Shown in pieces: positions 8,708-19,002 of a stretch of 40,938 nt of DNA (position 1 is its first letter; each line of letters starts with the position of its first letter). Position numbers and translations under genes: made by a program. This stretch comes from Pimelobacter sp. Lineage in GTDB: Bacteria; Actinomycetota; Actinomycetes; Propionibacteriales; Nocardioidaceae. The notes beneath the pieces were generated by a model. The model did no database searches. It was not told where the DNA came from and saw nothing but the letters and a program-made list of their open reading frames with translations. The stretch is from positions 1-40,938 of the forward strand of contig NZZG01000196.1 of NCBI GenBank assembly GCA_002698575.1. The letters run 5' to 3'.

Positions 8708-9294
8708 GCGCGCTCCGTCGTACCCGGTCCGGCGTCGACGACGGCCCGAGCACCTGGGTGACGGCCGCCGCCGTGTCCGGGGCGTTCGTGGCCCTGCTGT
8801 ACGTCGTCGAGCTCGCCGACGTGATCGCTGACCACCGCCTCGACCGGCTCGGCGTGGAGCCGCGCTCGGCCGACGGGCTGTGGGGCATCCTGTTCGCCCC
8901 GGTGCTGCACGGCAGCTGGACCCACCTGGAGGCCAACACGGTCCCGGCGCTGGTGCTCGGCTTCCTCGTGCTGTTCTCCGGCATCGCCAAGGGGGTGGAG
9001 GCGACCGCGGTGATCTGGGTCGTCGGGGGAGTGGGCGTCTGGCTCGTCGCGCCGACGAACTCGATCCACCTGGGTGCGTCGGTGCTGATCTTCGGGTGGC
9101 TCGTCTACCTGATGCTGCGGGGGATCTGGACGCGACGCGTCGGGCAGATCATCCTCGGGATCATGCTGTTCCTGCTCTACGGGACGCTGCTCCTCGGTGT
9201 GCTGCCGGGTCAGCCGGGCATCTCGTGGCAGGGGCACCTGTTCGGCGCGGTCGGCGGCGCGCTGGCGGCGTGGCTGATCCGCTTCGACGAGTAG
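8704..9294 (+). CDS. Rhomboid-family intramembrane serine protease
   Basis: A 196-residue protein with about six membrane helices. It retains the rhomboid architecture: HGSWTHLEAN (histidines and asparagine of the TM2 region, about residues 64-73), a GAS motif carrying the presumptive nucleophile serine in LGASVLIFGW, and a later helix with the catalytic histidine in GHLFGAVGGALAAW. The nucleophile motif reads GASV rather than the usual GxSG, a modest deviation. GTG at 8704 is used, overlapping the previous stop (GTGA). Rhomboids cleave transmembrane segments of other proteins; no substrate is suggested by the neighbourhood. Confidence 0.85.
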   Translation: MSALRRTRSGVDDGPSTWVTAAAVSGAFVALLYVVELADVIADHRLDRLGVEPRSADGLWGILFAPVLHGSWTHLEANTVPALVLGFLVLFSGIAKGVEATAVIWVVGGVGVWLVAPTNSIHLGASVLIFGWLVYLMLRGIWTRRVGQIILGIMLFLLYGTLLLGVLPGQPGISWQGHLFGAVGGALAAWLIRFDE

Positions 9295-9323
9295 GTCCGT
9301 GGGGTTGGTCTGCGCCCCGGGCC

Positions 9324-10325
9324 TCAGGCGGCCAGTGCCGCCGCCAGCTCGCCGATCGCGGCGAGGGGGGCGTCGTACCCGGGGAAGTAGCAGCAGACCC
9401 GCTCGGCCACGTCGCCGAAGCGACGTCGCAGCTCGGCGGCGCACTCCTCGGGGGTGCCACGCACCGCGATCGTCGAGATCATCTCGTCGCTGACCAGCGC
9501 CATCATCGCGGCGACGTCGCCGGTCTTCGACAGGGCGTTGAGCTCGGGCTGCAGGTCGCCCCAACCCTCGGCGTCCAGGACCGGGCGGTAGGCGGGCGTG
9601 GAGCCGTAGAAGGCGAGCAGTCCGCGGACGCCGAGGTCCGCGGCGGCCTGCTCGTCGGGGGTCCGGCCCATCGCGGTGATCGCCTGCGGGTAGATCGCCA
9701 CCGAGTCCCGCCCGGCGAGCTCGAGCCCCTCCGCCACGGCGGTGAGCGTGCGCTCGCGGAAGTGGCGCAGCGAGTTGAAGGGCATCACCAGCAGGCCGTC
9801 GGCGACCTCGGCGGCCGTGCGGGTCATCAGCGGACCGAGGGCGCCGAGCAGCACCGGCGGGGTGCCGTGGGGGTTGGGGCCCGGGACGAACGTCGGTGGC
9901 ATCAGGGTGTGCTGGGTGTGCTCGCCGCGGAAGTCCAGCCGGGTGCCGTCCTGCCACGAGGCCAGGATCGCCTTCACCGCCAGGACGATCTCGCGCATCC
10001 GGGCCGCGGGCGGCGACCAGGTGGCGCCGTACCGCTTCTCGATGTGCGGCTTGATCTGCGAACCCAGGCCGAGCCGGAAGCGTCCCTTGGTCATCAGCTG
10101 GAGGTCCCAGGCGGCATTGGCGAGGTGCATCGGGCTGCGCGGCATCGCGATCGCGACGTTGGTCATCAGGTCGGTCTCGACGACGCTCGCGGCGGTGGCC
10201 AGGGGGAGGAACACGTCGTGCGGCCCCTCGAAGGTGAAGAGGCCTGCGATGCCCGTGCCCACCAGCTCACGGGCACGGTCGGCGACGAGGTCGGGGCGGG
10301 CGTCGAGCTGGACGTCGAGAAGCAT
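9324..10325 (-). CDS. F420-dependent LLM-class oxidoreductase (TIGR03617-like)
   Basis: A 333-residue LLM-fold protein, distinct from the one at 7787. The N-terminus (LLDVQLDARPDLVADRARE), the GLFTFEGPHDVFLPL and VAIAMPRSPMHLANAAWDLQ segments and the GRFRLGLGSQIKPHIEKRYG turn match the actinobacterial subfamily typed by MSMEG_2256, generally taken to use coenzyme F420. The ATG at 10325 lies six bases after TAGACT, implying a leaderless message, and a perfect TAGAAC-GT-GTTCTA palindrome overlaps that -10, so the gene is probably repressed by a KstR-like TetR regulator. That would place it in lipid or steroid metabolism. It ends 30 bases from the convergent rhomboid gene. Confidence 0.88.
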   Translation of the reverse strand: MLLDVQLDARPDLVADRARELVGTGIAGLFTFEGPHDVFLPLATAASVVETDLMTNVAIAMPRSPMHLANAAWDLQLMTKGRFRLGLGSQIKPHIEKRYGATWSPPAARMREIVLAVKAILASWQDGTRLDFRGEHTQHTLMPPTFVPGPNPHGTPPVLLGALGPLMTRTAAEVADGLLVMPFNSLRHFRERTLTAVAEGLELAGRDSVAIYPQAITAMGRTPDEQAAADLGVRGLLAFYGSTPAYRPVLDAEGWGDLQPELNALSKTGDVAAMMALVSDEMISTIAVRGTPEECAAELRRRFGDVAERVCCYFPGYDAPLAAIGELAAALAA

Positions 10326-10331
10326 GCGGGG

Positions 10332-10337
10332 AGTCTA
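10332..10337 (-). promoter_or_regulatory. -10 hexamer of the F420-type oxidoreductase gene
   Basis: TAGACT on the minus strand, six bases before the ATG at 10325. The last two bases (10336-10337) are shared with the palindromic operator. Confidence 0.55.
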
Positions 10338-10349
10338 GAACGTGTTCTA
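10336..10349. promoter_or_regulatory. KstR-like operator, perfect 14-bp palindrome
   Basis: TAGAACGTGTTCTA is a perfect inverted repeat around a central GT and matches the published KstR pattern TnnAACnnGTTnnA at every fixed position. It overlaps the -10 hexamer, the classic position for repression. No KstR gene is in the window, so regulator identity is inferred from the motif alone. Confidence 0.65.
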
Positions 10350-10503
10350 CTTCGTCGTCGGGCGAGCGGGCTCCCAGACTCTGCGCAGTGAGCGCCTCAC
10401 GACTCGAGACCAGGCAGCCCCAGCGACAAAACCACCCGAATGGAACTCCGATTGCTCGCCATTGACTACAGCCGCCACGGGTAAAGAGCGGTTGGCTCGA
10501 GCC

Positions 10504-11103
10504 ATGACCTCACATCGCAGCACGATCCTGATCGCAGCAGGCGCACTCGTCCTCGGCTCCAGCGGCGCGGCCGTCGCCGGCGGGCTCATCACGGGCAAGG
10601 ACATCAAGAACGGCTCGGTCACCGGCAAGGACATCAAGAACAAGTCCGTCAAGACTGCCGACCTCTCGAGCAAGACGCTCTCCCAGCTGACGGGCGCCGA
10701 CGGTGAGCCGGGCGTGCAGGGCGAGCCGGGTCCTCAGGGCGAGCCTGGCCCACAGGGAGACCCCGGTCTCTCCAGCGTCACAGTCCGGGTCGCCGTCCTC
10801 AGCGTCGCCGCCGGTGCGCGGGACTACGCGTTCGCCTCGTGCGAGGCCGGTGAGGTCGCCACCGGCGGTGGGTTCTACTGGGACAACGTGCCGAGCTCGA
10901 CCATGTACATCCAGGACCAGGGCGGCACCACCGCCGGGGGCATCGTCCTGACCAGCCCCGGCGTGGCCGTCGGGTGGGGTGTGGAGGCGTTCAACGGGAG
11001 CGGGGACGTGCAGTCCGGCAAGGTCCAGGTGCTGTGCGCCGAGACCGGCGCGGCGGCGCCGCTGCGCGGAGGTGGCGCGTCACCGTCCTCGGACGGCCGC
11101 TGA
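10504..11103 (+). CDS. Secreted protein with a short collagen-like segment
   Basis: A 199-residue exported protein. The signal peptide is MTSHRSTILIAAGALVLGSSG with an AVA cleavage site near residue 25. Two copies of an ITGKDIKN / VTGKDIKN element follow, then about seven Gly-X-Y triplets rich in GEPG/GPQG (roughly residues 64-86), and a 110-residue globular C-terminal domain with two central cysteines. This build (signal, GKxIKNxSV repeats, collagen triplets) is common in uncharacterised actinobacterial surface proteins. The start at 10504 is favoured by the signal peptide; a TTG four codons earlier (10492) is possible. The 178-base gap upstream is less GC-rich than its surroundings. Confidence 0.75.
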   Translation: MTSHRSTILIAAGALVLGSSGAAVAGGLITGKDIKNGSVTGKDIKNKSVKTADLSSKTLSQLTGADGEPGVQGEPGPQGEPGPQGDPGLSSVTVRVAVLSVAAGARDYAFASCEAGEVATGGGFYWDNVPSSTMYIQDQGGTTAGGIVLTSPGVAVGWGVEAFNGSGDVQSGKVQVLCAETGAAAPLRGGGASPSSDGR

Positions 11104-11115
11104 ACCCGACCGACC

Positions 11116-11154
11116 GACGTGGCCGGGCGGGTCTCAGACCCGACCGGCCACGTC
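11116..11154. terminator. Strong hairpin between collagen-like gene and sigma remnant
   Basis: Two 18-base arms (11116-11133 and 11137-11154, GACGTGGCC... / ...GGCCACGTC) pair with one mismatch around the three-base loop TCA. The loop is also the stop codon of the minus-strand sigma remnant. It is well placed to terminate both converging transcripts. Confidence 0.75.
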
Positions 11155-11530
11155 CTCGCCGAGCGCCACGCGCAGACGGGCGAGCCCGTCGCGGGCCTGT
11201 GACTTCACGGTGCCGAGCGCGATGCCCAGCGCCGCCGCGGTCTCCTTCTCGGGGAGGCTCGCCTGCGGGCTCTCCCGCCATCGCCGGGTGCGCCACCGGG
11301 GGACGCTCTCCCTGGCCAGCACCCCCTGCGCACGTAGGACTCCGGTCGATGCGCGATCCCGCTCCACCGCGGCACCACCTTGGCGAGCGCGACCTGCACG
11401 AGGACCTCGGCGTCGTGGACGTCGCCGACCAGGAGGTACGCCGTGCGCAGCAGCGCGCCGCGGCGGGCCAGGACGAACTCCTCGAAGTCGGCCGGGGGCC
11501 GGCCGACGATGATGTCGAACGGGTCAACCG
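11134..11530 (-). pseudogene. Decayed SigE-family ECF sigma factor gene
   Basis: Two pieces of one sigma gene survive in different frames. The upstream piece (about 11530-11330) reads DFEEFVLARRGALLRTAYLL, VGDVHDAEVLVQVALAKVVP and RPESYVRR, the region-2 pattern of the actinobacterial SigE (TIGR02983-like) group. Near a C5 run at 11322-11326 the frame shifts, and the remainder continues as VLARESVPRWRTRRWRESPQ, then jumps directly to EKETAAALGIALGTVKSQAR and DGLARLRVAL. The linker and first helix of region 4, normally about 35-45 residues, are missing. No start codon is found at the expected N-terminus (a GTT occupies the place). Frameshift plus internal deletion make this a pseudogene and not a sequencing artefact. 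Confidence 0.82.
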
Positions 11531-11576
11531 GGGGTCGCCGCGGCCGGGCACGTCACCGGTTCGTCTCGCCCCGCGT

Positions 11577-11660
11577 GCTCGTGCCTCACGACCCGGCTGC
11601 GGGCTCGCTCGACCGTCCTCCGCCACGCCGGTCCGCTCGTGCCTCACGACCCGGCTGCGG
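11577..11660. repeat. 26-bp direct repeat at the PAP2 gene 3' end
   Basis: An identical 26-base sequence beginning GCTCGTGCCTCACG occurs at 11577-11602 and 11635-11660, offset 58 bases. On the minus strand the upstream copy is read in the PAP2 frame as QPGREARA, while the second is read one frame over and supplies the TGA stop. The current C-terminus of the PAP2 protein therefore seems to be a product of this duplication. Confidence 0.85.
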
Positions 11661-12323
11661 TCTCGGAGGGTCAGGGTCGAAGGCCCGGATGGTCAGGATG
11701 ATCGCCACCAGCAGCACCCAGCCGAAGATGACACCGCCGACGATGTCGGTGAACCAGTGCTGGGCCAGCCGGGCGCGGGCGTAGGCCTCCACGAGGCCGA
11801 GCAACCCGACGACCGAGAACAGCAGGATCGTCGTCCGGCGGGAGGTCCGCGCGTAGTGGACGACCAGGAAGGCCGCGACCCCGAGCACCACGATGAGCCG
11901 CTGGCAGCCGCCGGAGGGGTAGTTGCCGATCGGCGTGCCGATCAGGCTGATCAGGTCCTGGTCGCGGTCGATGATCTTGGCCAGGACCCGCTGGCTCCAA
12001 CGCCCGACGATCCAGGCCAGGGGGCAGACGACCAGGGGGATCCACCAGCGCCAGCCCTTGACGAAGAACCAGGTGGCCAGCCCGAGCGCGAAGACGGCGG
12101 TCCAGGTCTGGGTCTGGGGGACGTTGCCCATCTTGGTGATGGTCTCCACGACGTCGGTCCAGTCGGTGTTGCCCGCGCGGATCGTGGCGTCGTAGACCGG
12201 CTCGTCGACGGGGCCCTGCAGAGCCTCGGCGAGGAAGCCGAGCAGCAGGCCGATCACGTTGGCCGCGAGCACGGTGACGACCCCGGTCAGCAGACCGGTC
12301 CGCCACTGGAAATCCTTGAACAT
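11586..12323 (-). CDS. PAP2-superfamily membrane protein with altered phosphatase motifs
   Basis: A 245-residue protein with about six membrane helices and the shape of lipid phosphate phosphatases. Motif 3 is clear: ARARLAQHWFTDIVGG keeps arginine, histidine and aspartate. Motif 2, normally PSGH, reads YPSGGCQR, so the acid/base histidine is replaced by glycine, and motif 1 (K-x6-RP) is reduced to AKIIDRDQD. It may be inactive as a classical phosphatase or have another role. ATG 12323 was chosen because the following MFKDFQWRTGLLTGVV is the natural start of the first helix and a G-rich ribosome binding site precedes it. The C-terminal tail is affected by a 26-bp repeat. Confidence 0.8.
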   Translation of the reverse strand: MFKDFQWRTGLLTGVVTVLAANVIGLLLGFLAEALQGPVDEPVYDATIRAGNTDWTDVVETITKMGNVPQTQTWTAVFALGLATWFFVKGWRWWIPLVVCPLAWIVGRWSQRVLAKIIDRDQDLISLIGTPIGNYPSGGCQRLIVVLGVAAFLVVHYARTSRRTTILLFSVVGLLGLVEAYARARLAQHWFTDIVGGVIFGWVLLVAIILTIRAFDPDPPRPQPGREARADRRGGGRSSEPAAGS

Positions 12324-12396
12324 GACGCCCCCCAGCGCTGTCGTGGAGGTCGCATCGTACCGCTCCACCCCTCGGTCGGCGCCGACGCGACCGCTG

Positions 12397-13770
12397 CTAG
12401 GAAGCAGCCGCCCCGCGCGGGTCACGGGCCGACGCGGCGACGGCGGTCGCGAGGCAGAGTCCGGCGAGAGTGAGCAGCGCGGCGACCAGCGCGGCGCCGT
12501 CGCCGCCGTACACCTGGACCAGGACGACGCTGATCGCCGAGCCGGTCGCGAAGCCGAGGTAGCGCAGCAGCTGGTTGAGGGCGAGCGCCGAGCCGGTCTC
12601 GCTGTCGGGCACGTGCGGGACGATCAGTCCGGCCAGCGACGAGAACGAGAAGCCGCTGCCCAGCCCGCCCACGGCCATCGCGACCAGCAGCAGCCACAGG
12701 TGCTCGTGCTGCCAGGCTAGGAGCGCGAGGGATGCTGCGAACGACGAGCACCCCAGGGGCAGCAGCGGCCGGCCGCCCCAGCGGCGCTCGACGCGCCGCG
12801 CAGCCTGGCTGCCGACGACGCTGGCCACCGAGTAGGGCACCAGCACGAGACCGGCGACGGCGACGCCGAGGTCGAGCCCGAATCCCGCCGAGCCGTCGGC
12901 GCGGACGATGACGACCGCGAGGCTGAGCAGTCCGTACATGCCCACGCCGAGCACGAGGGCGACCAGGTGCGGCCCCACGACACCGGGCCTCGCCGCCAGG
13001 CGCAGGTCGACCAGCGGCTGAGGCCGGCGCAGGCTCCACCGGCCCCACCCGACGAGCGCGGCGACGCCGAGCAGGGCCAGCACCGCGACGGGCGTCGAGG
13101 TCCAGCCCCAGGTCTCGCCCTGGCTCACGACGAGCAGCACCGACAGGGTGCCCGCCGTCAGCAGCCCGGCCCCGGTCAGGTCGACCGGTTGCGCCGCGAC
13201 GTCCAGATCGGCCGGTACGTCGCGCAGCGCGCGCAGCAGCGTGACGCCGACGAGCACCGAGCCGAAGACGTAGGCGCCGTGGAGGCCGGCGTACGCGGCG
13301 ATCAGCGAGGTCACCGGGTAGCCGAGACCGGCGCCGGCGACCGTCGTGACCGACAGCAGCGCCAGGACCCGGGTCTGCTCGACGCCGCGGTAGGCGTCGC
13401 GGGCGATCGCGAGCACCAGCGGCACCAGCGCCAGCCCGACGCCTTGCAGTGCCCGTCCGAGCACCAGCGGGAGGTAGCCCAGCGGCAACGCGGCCAGCAA
13501 CGTCCCGAGCAGCACCACCGCGATGCCGCCGAGCACGACCGGGCGGCGCCGCCTGCCGCTGCCCAGGCGCCCGAGCACCGGGGTCGCGACCGCACCGGCG
13601 AGCAGCGTGGCGGTCAGCGCCCACTGCGCGGCGGTGACCGAGACGTCGTACTGCTCGGCGATGCTGGGGACCAGCGGCGCCCCGAGGCTGCTCACCACGG
13701 CGGCCACGGTGGTGATGAGCGCCAGGGTGGTCAGACGGGCGCGGTTGCGGCGAGCCGCGCGATCATCCAC
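12397..13770 (-). CDS. Major facilitator superfamily transporter
   Basis: A 457-residue integral membrane protein with roughly 14 hydrophobic segments. The N-terminal half shows VSSLGAPLVPSIAEQYDVS, then a loop with a basic GRLGSGRRRRPVV stretch in place of the usual MFS motif A, followed by GRALQGVGLALVPLVLAIAR, a DHA2-like pattern. The second half carries GGLGSGFSFSSLAGLIVPHV and ETGSALALNQLLRYLGFATG, typical of drug-exporter-type permeases. A GTG at 13770 begins the frame. It is divergent in sequence from the MFS gene at 6321. The 73-base gap to the PAP2 gene holds no obvious terminator, so the pair may be co-transcribed. Substrate unknown. Confidence 0.85.
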   Translation of the reverse strand: MDDRAARRNRARLTTLALITTVAAVVSSLGAPLVPSIAEQYDVSVTAAQWALTATLLAGAVATPVLGRLGSGRRRRPVVLGGIAVVLLGTLLAALPLGYLPLVLGRALQGVGLALVPLVLAIARDAYRGVEQTRVLALLSVTTVAGAGLGYPVTSLIAAYAGLHGAYVFGSVLVGVTLLRALRDVPADLDVAAQPVDLTGAGLLTAGTLSVLLVVSQGETWGWTSTPVAVLALLGVAALVGWGRWSLRRPQPLVDLRLAARPGVVGPHLVALVLGVGMYGLLSLAVVIVRADGSAGFGLDLGVAVAGLVLVPYSVASVVGSQAARRVERRWGGRPLLPLGCSSFAASLALLAWQHEHLWLLLVAMAVGGLGSGFSFSSLAGLIVPHVPDSETGSALALNQLLRYLGFATGSAISVVLVQVYGGDGAALVAALLTLAGLCLATAVAASARDPRGAAAS

Positions 13771-13803
13771 CGGCCTGCCGCTCGACGTCGCGAGGAGCCA
13801 GGG

Positions 13804-15693
<1,890 letters not shown>

Positions 15694-15758
15694 GAACGTA
15701 CGACGTCGCTTTCGCTGGGGATCAGGGGTGGAGATCAGGGCCCGAAAGGGCCTCGGCG

Positions 15759-15764
15759 AGTCTA
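15759..15764 (-). promoter_or_regulatory. Candidate typA -10 hexamer with leader hairpin
   Basis: TAGACT on the minus strand would give a leader of about 60 bases before typA. The leader starts with a small hairpin (arms GGCCC and GGGCC around TTTC, within 15738-15754). No other feature is seen in this intergenic region apart from the divergent promoter at 15835. Confidence 0.4.
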
Positions 15765-15846
15765 CTGGCGCGGGCGGGGAGGGCCTGCATCGGCGGTCTT
15801 CTGCCATTTCGGCCCGCGGCCCACAGCGCCGAACTAGCCTGCTGTC

Positions 15847-18045
15847 GTGCGATCGACGGTGGGGAGGATCGTCGGGCTGACGCTGCTCGCGGCGGGCCTG
15901 ACGTCGCTCGGCGCGCCCGCTCACGCGCAGGCCACGCCCGCCATGACCGCCACGGTGGCCATCAGAGGTACCACCACGGTCACCACCACGGGGACCGCGG
16001 CGGCACCGCTCGGCAGTGCGCGGCCGATCTCCATCGCCGTCGACTCCCGGGGCACGTCGTACGTCGGGTATGCCCGCGGCGGCGCCCTCGCCCGGGTCAC
16101 CGACGCCGGCAAGCGCCGCAGCACCGTGGCGATCGACCAGGACGGCCCGGTCATCGGGCTCGAGGCCGACAGCCGCGACCGGGTCTGGGTGGTCGACAAC
16201 GACACGATCACCCGGCTGCGCGGCGACGGCACGGTCCTGCGGCGCATCGACCGGGTCGTCCCCGACACGTGCGCGGACGACGCGAGGAGCTCCTCGCGCG
16301 TCTTCGGCGGCCTGGCCGTGGGGCCGTCGGCCCTGTACGTCGCCAGCCGCTGCGCGGGTGTCGTGGAGGTCTACGACAAGAGCACCGGGAAGGCGGTGGC
16401 GCGGGTGCGGCTGCCCGGAGGCCAACGCGGCAATGGGCTCGCCTACGGACGCACCACCGGCGGCAAGACCGGACGCCTCTTCGTCGCGGTGCCCGGGGCC
16501 GCCGCCGTCCTCACCTACGCGGCCGGCAGCCTGCGCGACGGCTCTAGCCCGGTCAAGCGGACCGCGATCACCCGCCCCGGCAAGGGGAAGAAGCCGACCC
16601 CGACCGGCCTGACCGTGGACGGCGCCGGCAACCTGACGGTCTCCGACGCCCGCAACCACGCGATCTACCTCTACAGCACCGGTCGGCGCTACCAGCGCTA
16701 CCGCGTGCTCGGGCACCCCGCACGCGCCGGCAGCAGCGACGGCTACCTGGACGCCCCGGCCGACCTCGCCCAGCACGCCCGCGACGGCGGCGGTCTGTCG
16801 GGCAACCTCTTCATCGCCGACACCCGCAACGGCCGCGTCCAGCGCTGGGACTCCGGCGGCGGCTACACGTTCTGGGCGACCGAGCTCCGCGCGCCCACCC
16901 CCACCGGGACCGACCCCGACGACCCGACCGACCCCGACGACCCCGCACCGCCGCCCACCACCGGCGGTCCGCGCAGCGCGACGCCGCCGAGGATCACCGA
17001 GGGTGCCGGCGCGACGACCCTGGTGTGCAACCCGGGTACCTGGACCGGAGGCACCGCCAGCTACGCCTACCGCTGGCTGCGCGACGGCGTGGTGCGCCCG
17101 GGCATGAGCGGGTCGTCGTACGCCCTGGCGCCGGCCGACGACGGTGCCGAGATCACCTGCCGGGTGACCGCGACCAACGCCACCGGGTCGACGACGGCGA
17201 CCAGCGACCCGTGGTACGTCGGCACACCGTCCGCGCCCAGCAGCACCTCGCCCCCGATGATCACCGGCACGCCCCAGCGCGACAACACGCTGCTGTGCTC
17301 GACCGGCTCGTGGAGCGGTGCGCCGAGTCCCCGCTTCTCCTACGTGTGGCTGCGCGACTCCGTCCAGGTCGCCGACACCCCGTCGTACCGCGTGCGCTCG
17401 GCCGACCTCGGCGCCTCGCTGACCTGCACGGTGATCGCCACCAACCAGGCCGGTTCTGCCTCGGCGACCTCCGAGGCGGTCGTCCCCGAGGGGATCGGCT
17501 CGGGGGAGGACCCGACCTCCGGTCCGTGCTCCGGGCCGCCCCAGGTGCAGATCGCCGGTGGCGCCGCGCGGACCGGCTCGGCGGCGGTGACGTTGCGGGT
17601 CGTGGCTCCCGCCGACGCGACCGGGATCGAGGCGAGCAACACCGCCTCCTTCGCCTCGGCCCAGACCCTGGCGCTCTCCGCGTCGTGCACCGCCCCGTGG
17701 AGGTTGGCGGCCCCGGCCAAGGACTCCACGCCGTCGACCGTCTACGTCCGCTGGGTGGGCGGTGCGTCGGCGGGACAGGTCGTCAGCGACCGGATCCGCT
17801 TCGACCGGACCGCGCCGAGGATCACCAGTGCCAAGGTCAGGTACGCCAAGAAGAGGTGGCGCCTGCGGGTGCGGGCCTCCGACGTCTCGTCGGTGGCCAC
17901 GATCCAGTACGCCTCCGGCCGGACCAACCACGGCACCACCACGGGCTACCGCACGAGCCTGCGCGTCGCCTCGCCGGGGGTGGCGCGATGGGTGCGGGTG
18001 ACCGACCGGTTCGGCAACCGCAGTGGATGGGTCCGAACCTCCTAG
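15847..18045 (+). CDS. Secreted beta-propeller protein with two Ig-like repeats
   Basis: A 732-residue exported protein of unknown function. Signal peptide 1-27 ([16 protein letters not shown], then APAHAQA). Residues 50-340 contain NHL/propeller-like blades with recurrent [20 protein letters not shown] and [17 protein letters not shown] elements. A Pro/Asp linker (about 352-378) precedes two copies of an Ig-like fold of about 85 residues, each with TLxC...GSW/GTWTG, YRWLRDG or YVWLRDS, and LTC-VTATNAxGS signatures. The C-terminal 130 residues contain an Ig-like end with [22 protein letters not shown] start 15847 lies six bases after TAGCCT. No wall-anchor motif is seen. It may bind carbohydrate or cell wall, which is inference from architecture. 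It ends seven bases from the convergent heliorhodopsin gene. Confidence 0.78.
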   Translation: MRSTVGRIVGLTLLAAGLTSLGAPAHAQATPAMTATVAIRGTTTVTTTGTAAAPLGSARPISIAVDSRGTSYVGYARGGALARVTDAGKRRSTVAIDQDGPVIGLEADSRDRVWVVDNDTITRLRGDGTVLRRIDRVVPDTCADDARSSSRVFGGLAVGPSALYVASRCAGVVEVYDKSTGKAVARVRLPGGQRGNGLAYGRTTGGKTGRLFVAVPGAAAVLTYAAGSLRDGSSPVKRTAITRPGKGKKPTPTGLTVDGAGNLTVSDARNHAIYLYSTGRRYQRYRVLGHPARAGSSDGYLDAPADLAQHARDGGGLSGNLFIADTRNGRVQRWDSGGGYTFWATELRAPTPTGTDPDDPTDPDDPAPPPTTGGPRSATPPRITEGAGATTLVCNPGTWTGGTASYAYRWLRDGVVRPGMSGSSYALAPADDGAEITCRVTATNATGSTTATSDPWYVGTPSAPSSTSPPMITGTPQRDNTLLCSTGSWSGAPSPRFSYVWLRDSVQVADTPSYRVRSADLGASLTCTVIATNQAGSASATSEAVVPEGIGSGEDPTSGPCSGPPQVQIAGGAARTGSAAVTLRVVAPADATGIEASNTASFASAQTLALSASCTAPWRLAAPAKDSTPSTVYVRWVGGASAGQVVSDRIRFDRTAPRITSAKVRYAKKRWRLRVRASDVSSVATIQYASGRTNHGTTTGYRTSLRVASPGVARWVRVTDRFGNRSGWVRTS

Positions 18046-18052
18046 CTCCGCC

Positions 18053-18850
18053 TCAGCCAGCGAGCGACCCGCCGAAGATCTGCCAGGCCAGCGCCGACTT
18101 CGCGCCCAGGCTGAGCACGAGGTAGGCCTTCTCGCCGTAGGCGTAGCTGCGCCACGGCCCGACCTCGCGGTACTGCAGCCACTGGTTGAGCGCGAAGCTG
18201 GAGAAGAACACGAACAGCGACACGAGGATCCCGTAGACGAACCCGGGCACCTCGTCGGCGCCGGCGGTGTTGATCACGATCGCGACCCACGGGGCCGCGC
18301 CGGCGACGGTGCCGAACCAGAACGGGAGCATCGTGGTGTGCTCGCGTCCCGGCGGGTTCATCGCCTCCTGGAGCCAGCCGAAGAGGATCATCGCGACGTT
18401 GGCGCCGATGATCGCCACCACGGCGGCGACGTCGGTGATCCCGTTGTAGAAGCCGATCAGGACGATCATCAGCGTCGCGCTGACAGAGTACTCGATCCAT
18501 CGGAACCGGTTGATCCCGCGGCGCAGGTCGGCCTCGTAGCGACCGCGCAGCACGGTGGCGGTGAGCAGGTGGTCGATCGCGGCGAGCGCCAGGAACAGCG
18601 CGATCGCGACCCCGACCCGGACGTCGAACAGGGCCTCCGGTGCCGCCGGCTCGGTGCCCGGAGGGCCCTGCGGGAACGTCGAGGTGACCGTGATCGCGAA
18701 CGAGCTTGCCAGGACCAGCACCGCCACGGCCTGAGCGGCGTGCAGGACGGTGAGACCGAGGTTCCACCGGCGCAGGTCGGCGAGGCGGGCGTCGTCGGCG
18801 CCGGAGGCGGTGGGGGTGGGAGGGGCGGTGTGGGCTGTGGGGGTGCTCAT
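18053..18850 (-). CDS. Heliorhodopsin
   Basis: A 265-residue seven-helix retinal protein of the heliorhodopsin family, which has its N-terminus in the cytoplasm, opposite to type-1 rhodopsins. Diagnostic segments are RRWNLGLTVLHAAQAVAVL in helix 1, RWIEYSVSATLMIVLIGFYN in helix 3 (E120 aligns with the counterion glutamate), the PFWFGTVAGAAPW motif in helix 5 and GEKAYLVLSLGAKSALAWQI in helix 7, where K251 is the retinal Schiff-base lysine. All key residues are present, so it should bind retinal. ATG 18850 is chosen for its AGGAG ribosome binding site. No retinal or carotenoid gene is in the window. The role is unresolved in the family, with signalling or membrane-protein regulation proposed. 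Confidence 0.95.
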   Translation of the reverse strand: MSTPTAHTAPPTPTASGADDARLADLRRWNLGLTVLHAAQAVAVLVLASSFAITVTSTFPQGPPGTEPAAPEALFDVRVGVAIALFLALAAIDHLLTATVLRGRYEADLRRGINRFRWIEYSVSATLMIVLIGFYNGITDVAAVVAIIGANVAMILFGWLQEAMNPPGREHTTMLPFWFGTVAGAAPWVAIVINTAGADEVPGFVYGILVSLFVFFSSFALNQWLQYREVGPWRSYAYGEKAYLVLSLGAKSALAWQIFGGSLAG

Positions 18851-19002
18851 GCTGCTCCTGGTCGGTGGTCCGAGGACACGAGTCAACCCGCATCCCCGCC
18901 GCGCGTGCTCACCCCTCGCGGTGTCGTCTCGTCCCTCGCGCCCTGCCGGTCGCCCGACCCGAGCGGTAGCGCCGTGTCGGAGGCGTGGGGTTGTCTGGAC
19001 CC

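Noticed and set aside
11322..11326. Frameshift in the sigma gene as a sequencing error at a homopolymer
   Set aside because: Correcting the frame still leaves about 40 codons missing from region 4 and no start codon, so the gene is truly damaged.
18851..19002. Light-responsive promoter for heliorhodopsin
   Set aside because: A TTGACT is present on the minus strand (18881-18886) but no matching -10 at normal spacing and no recognisable LitR-type site.
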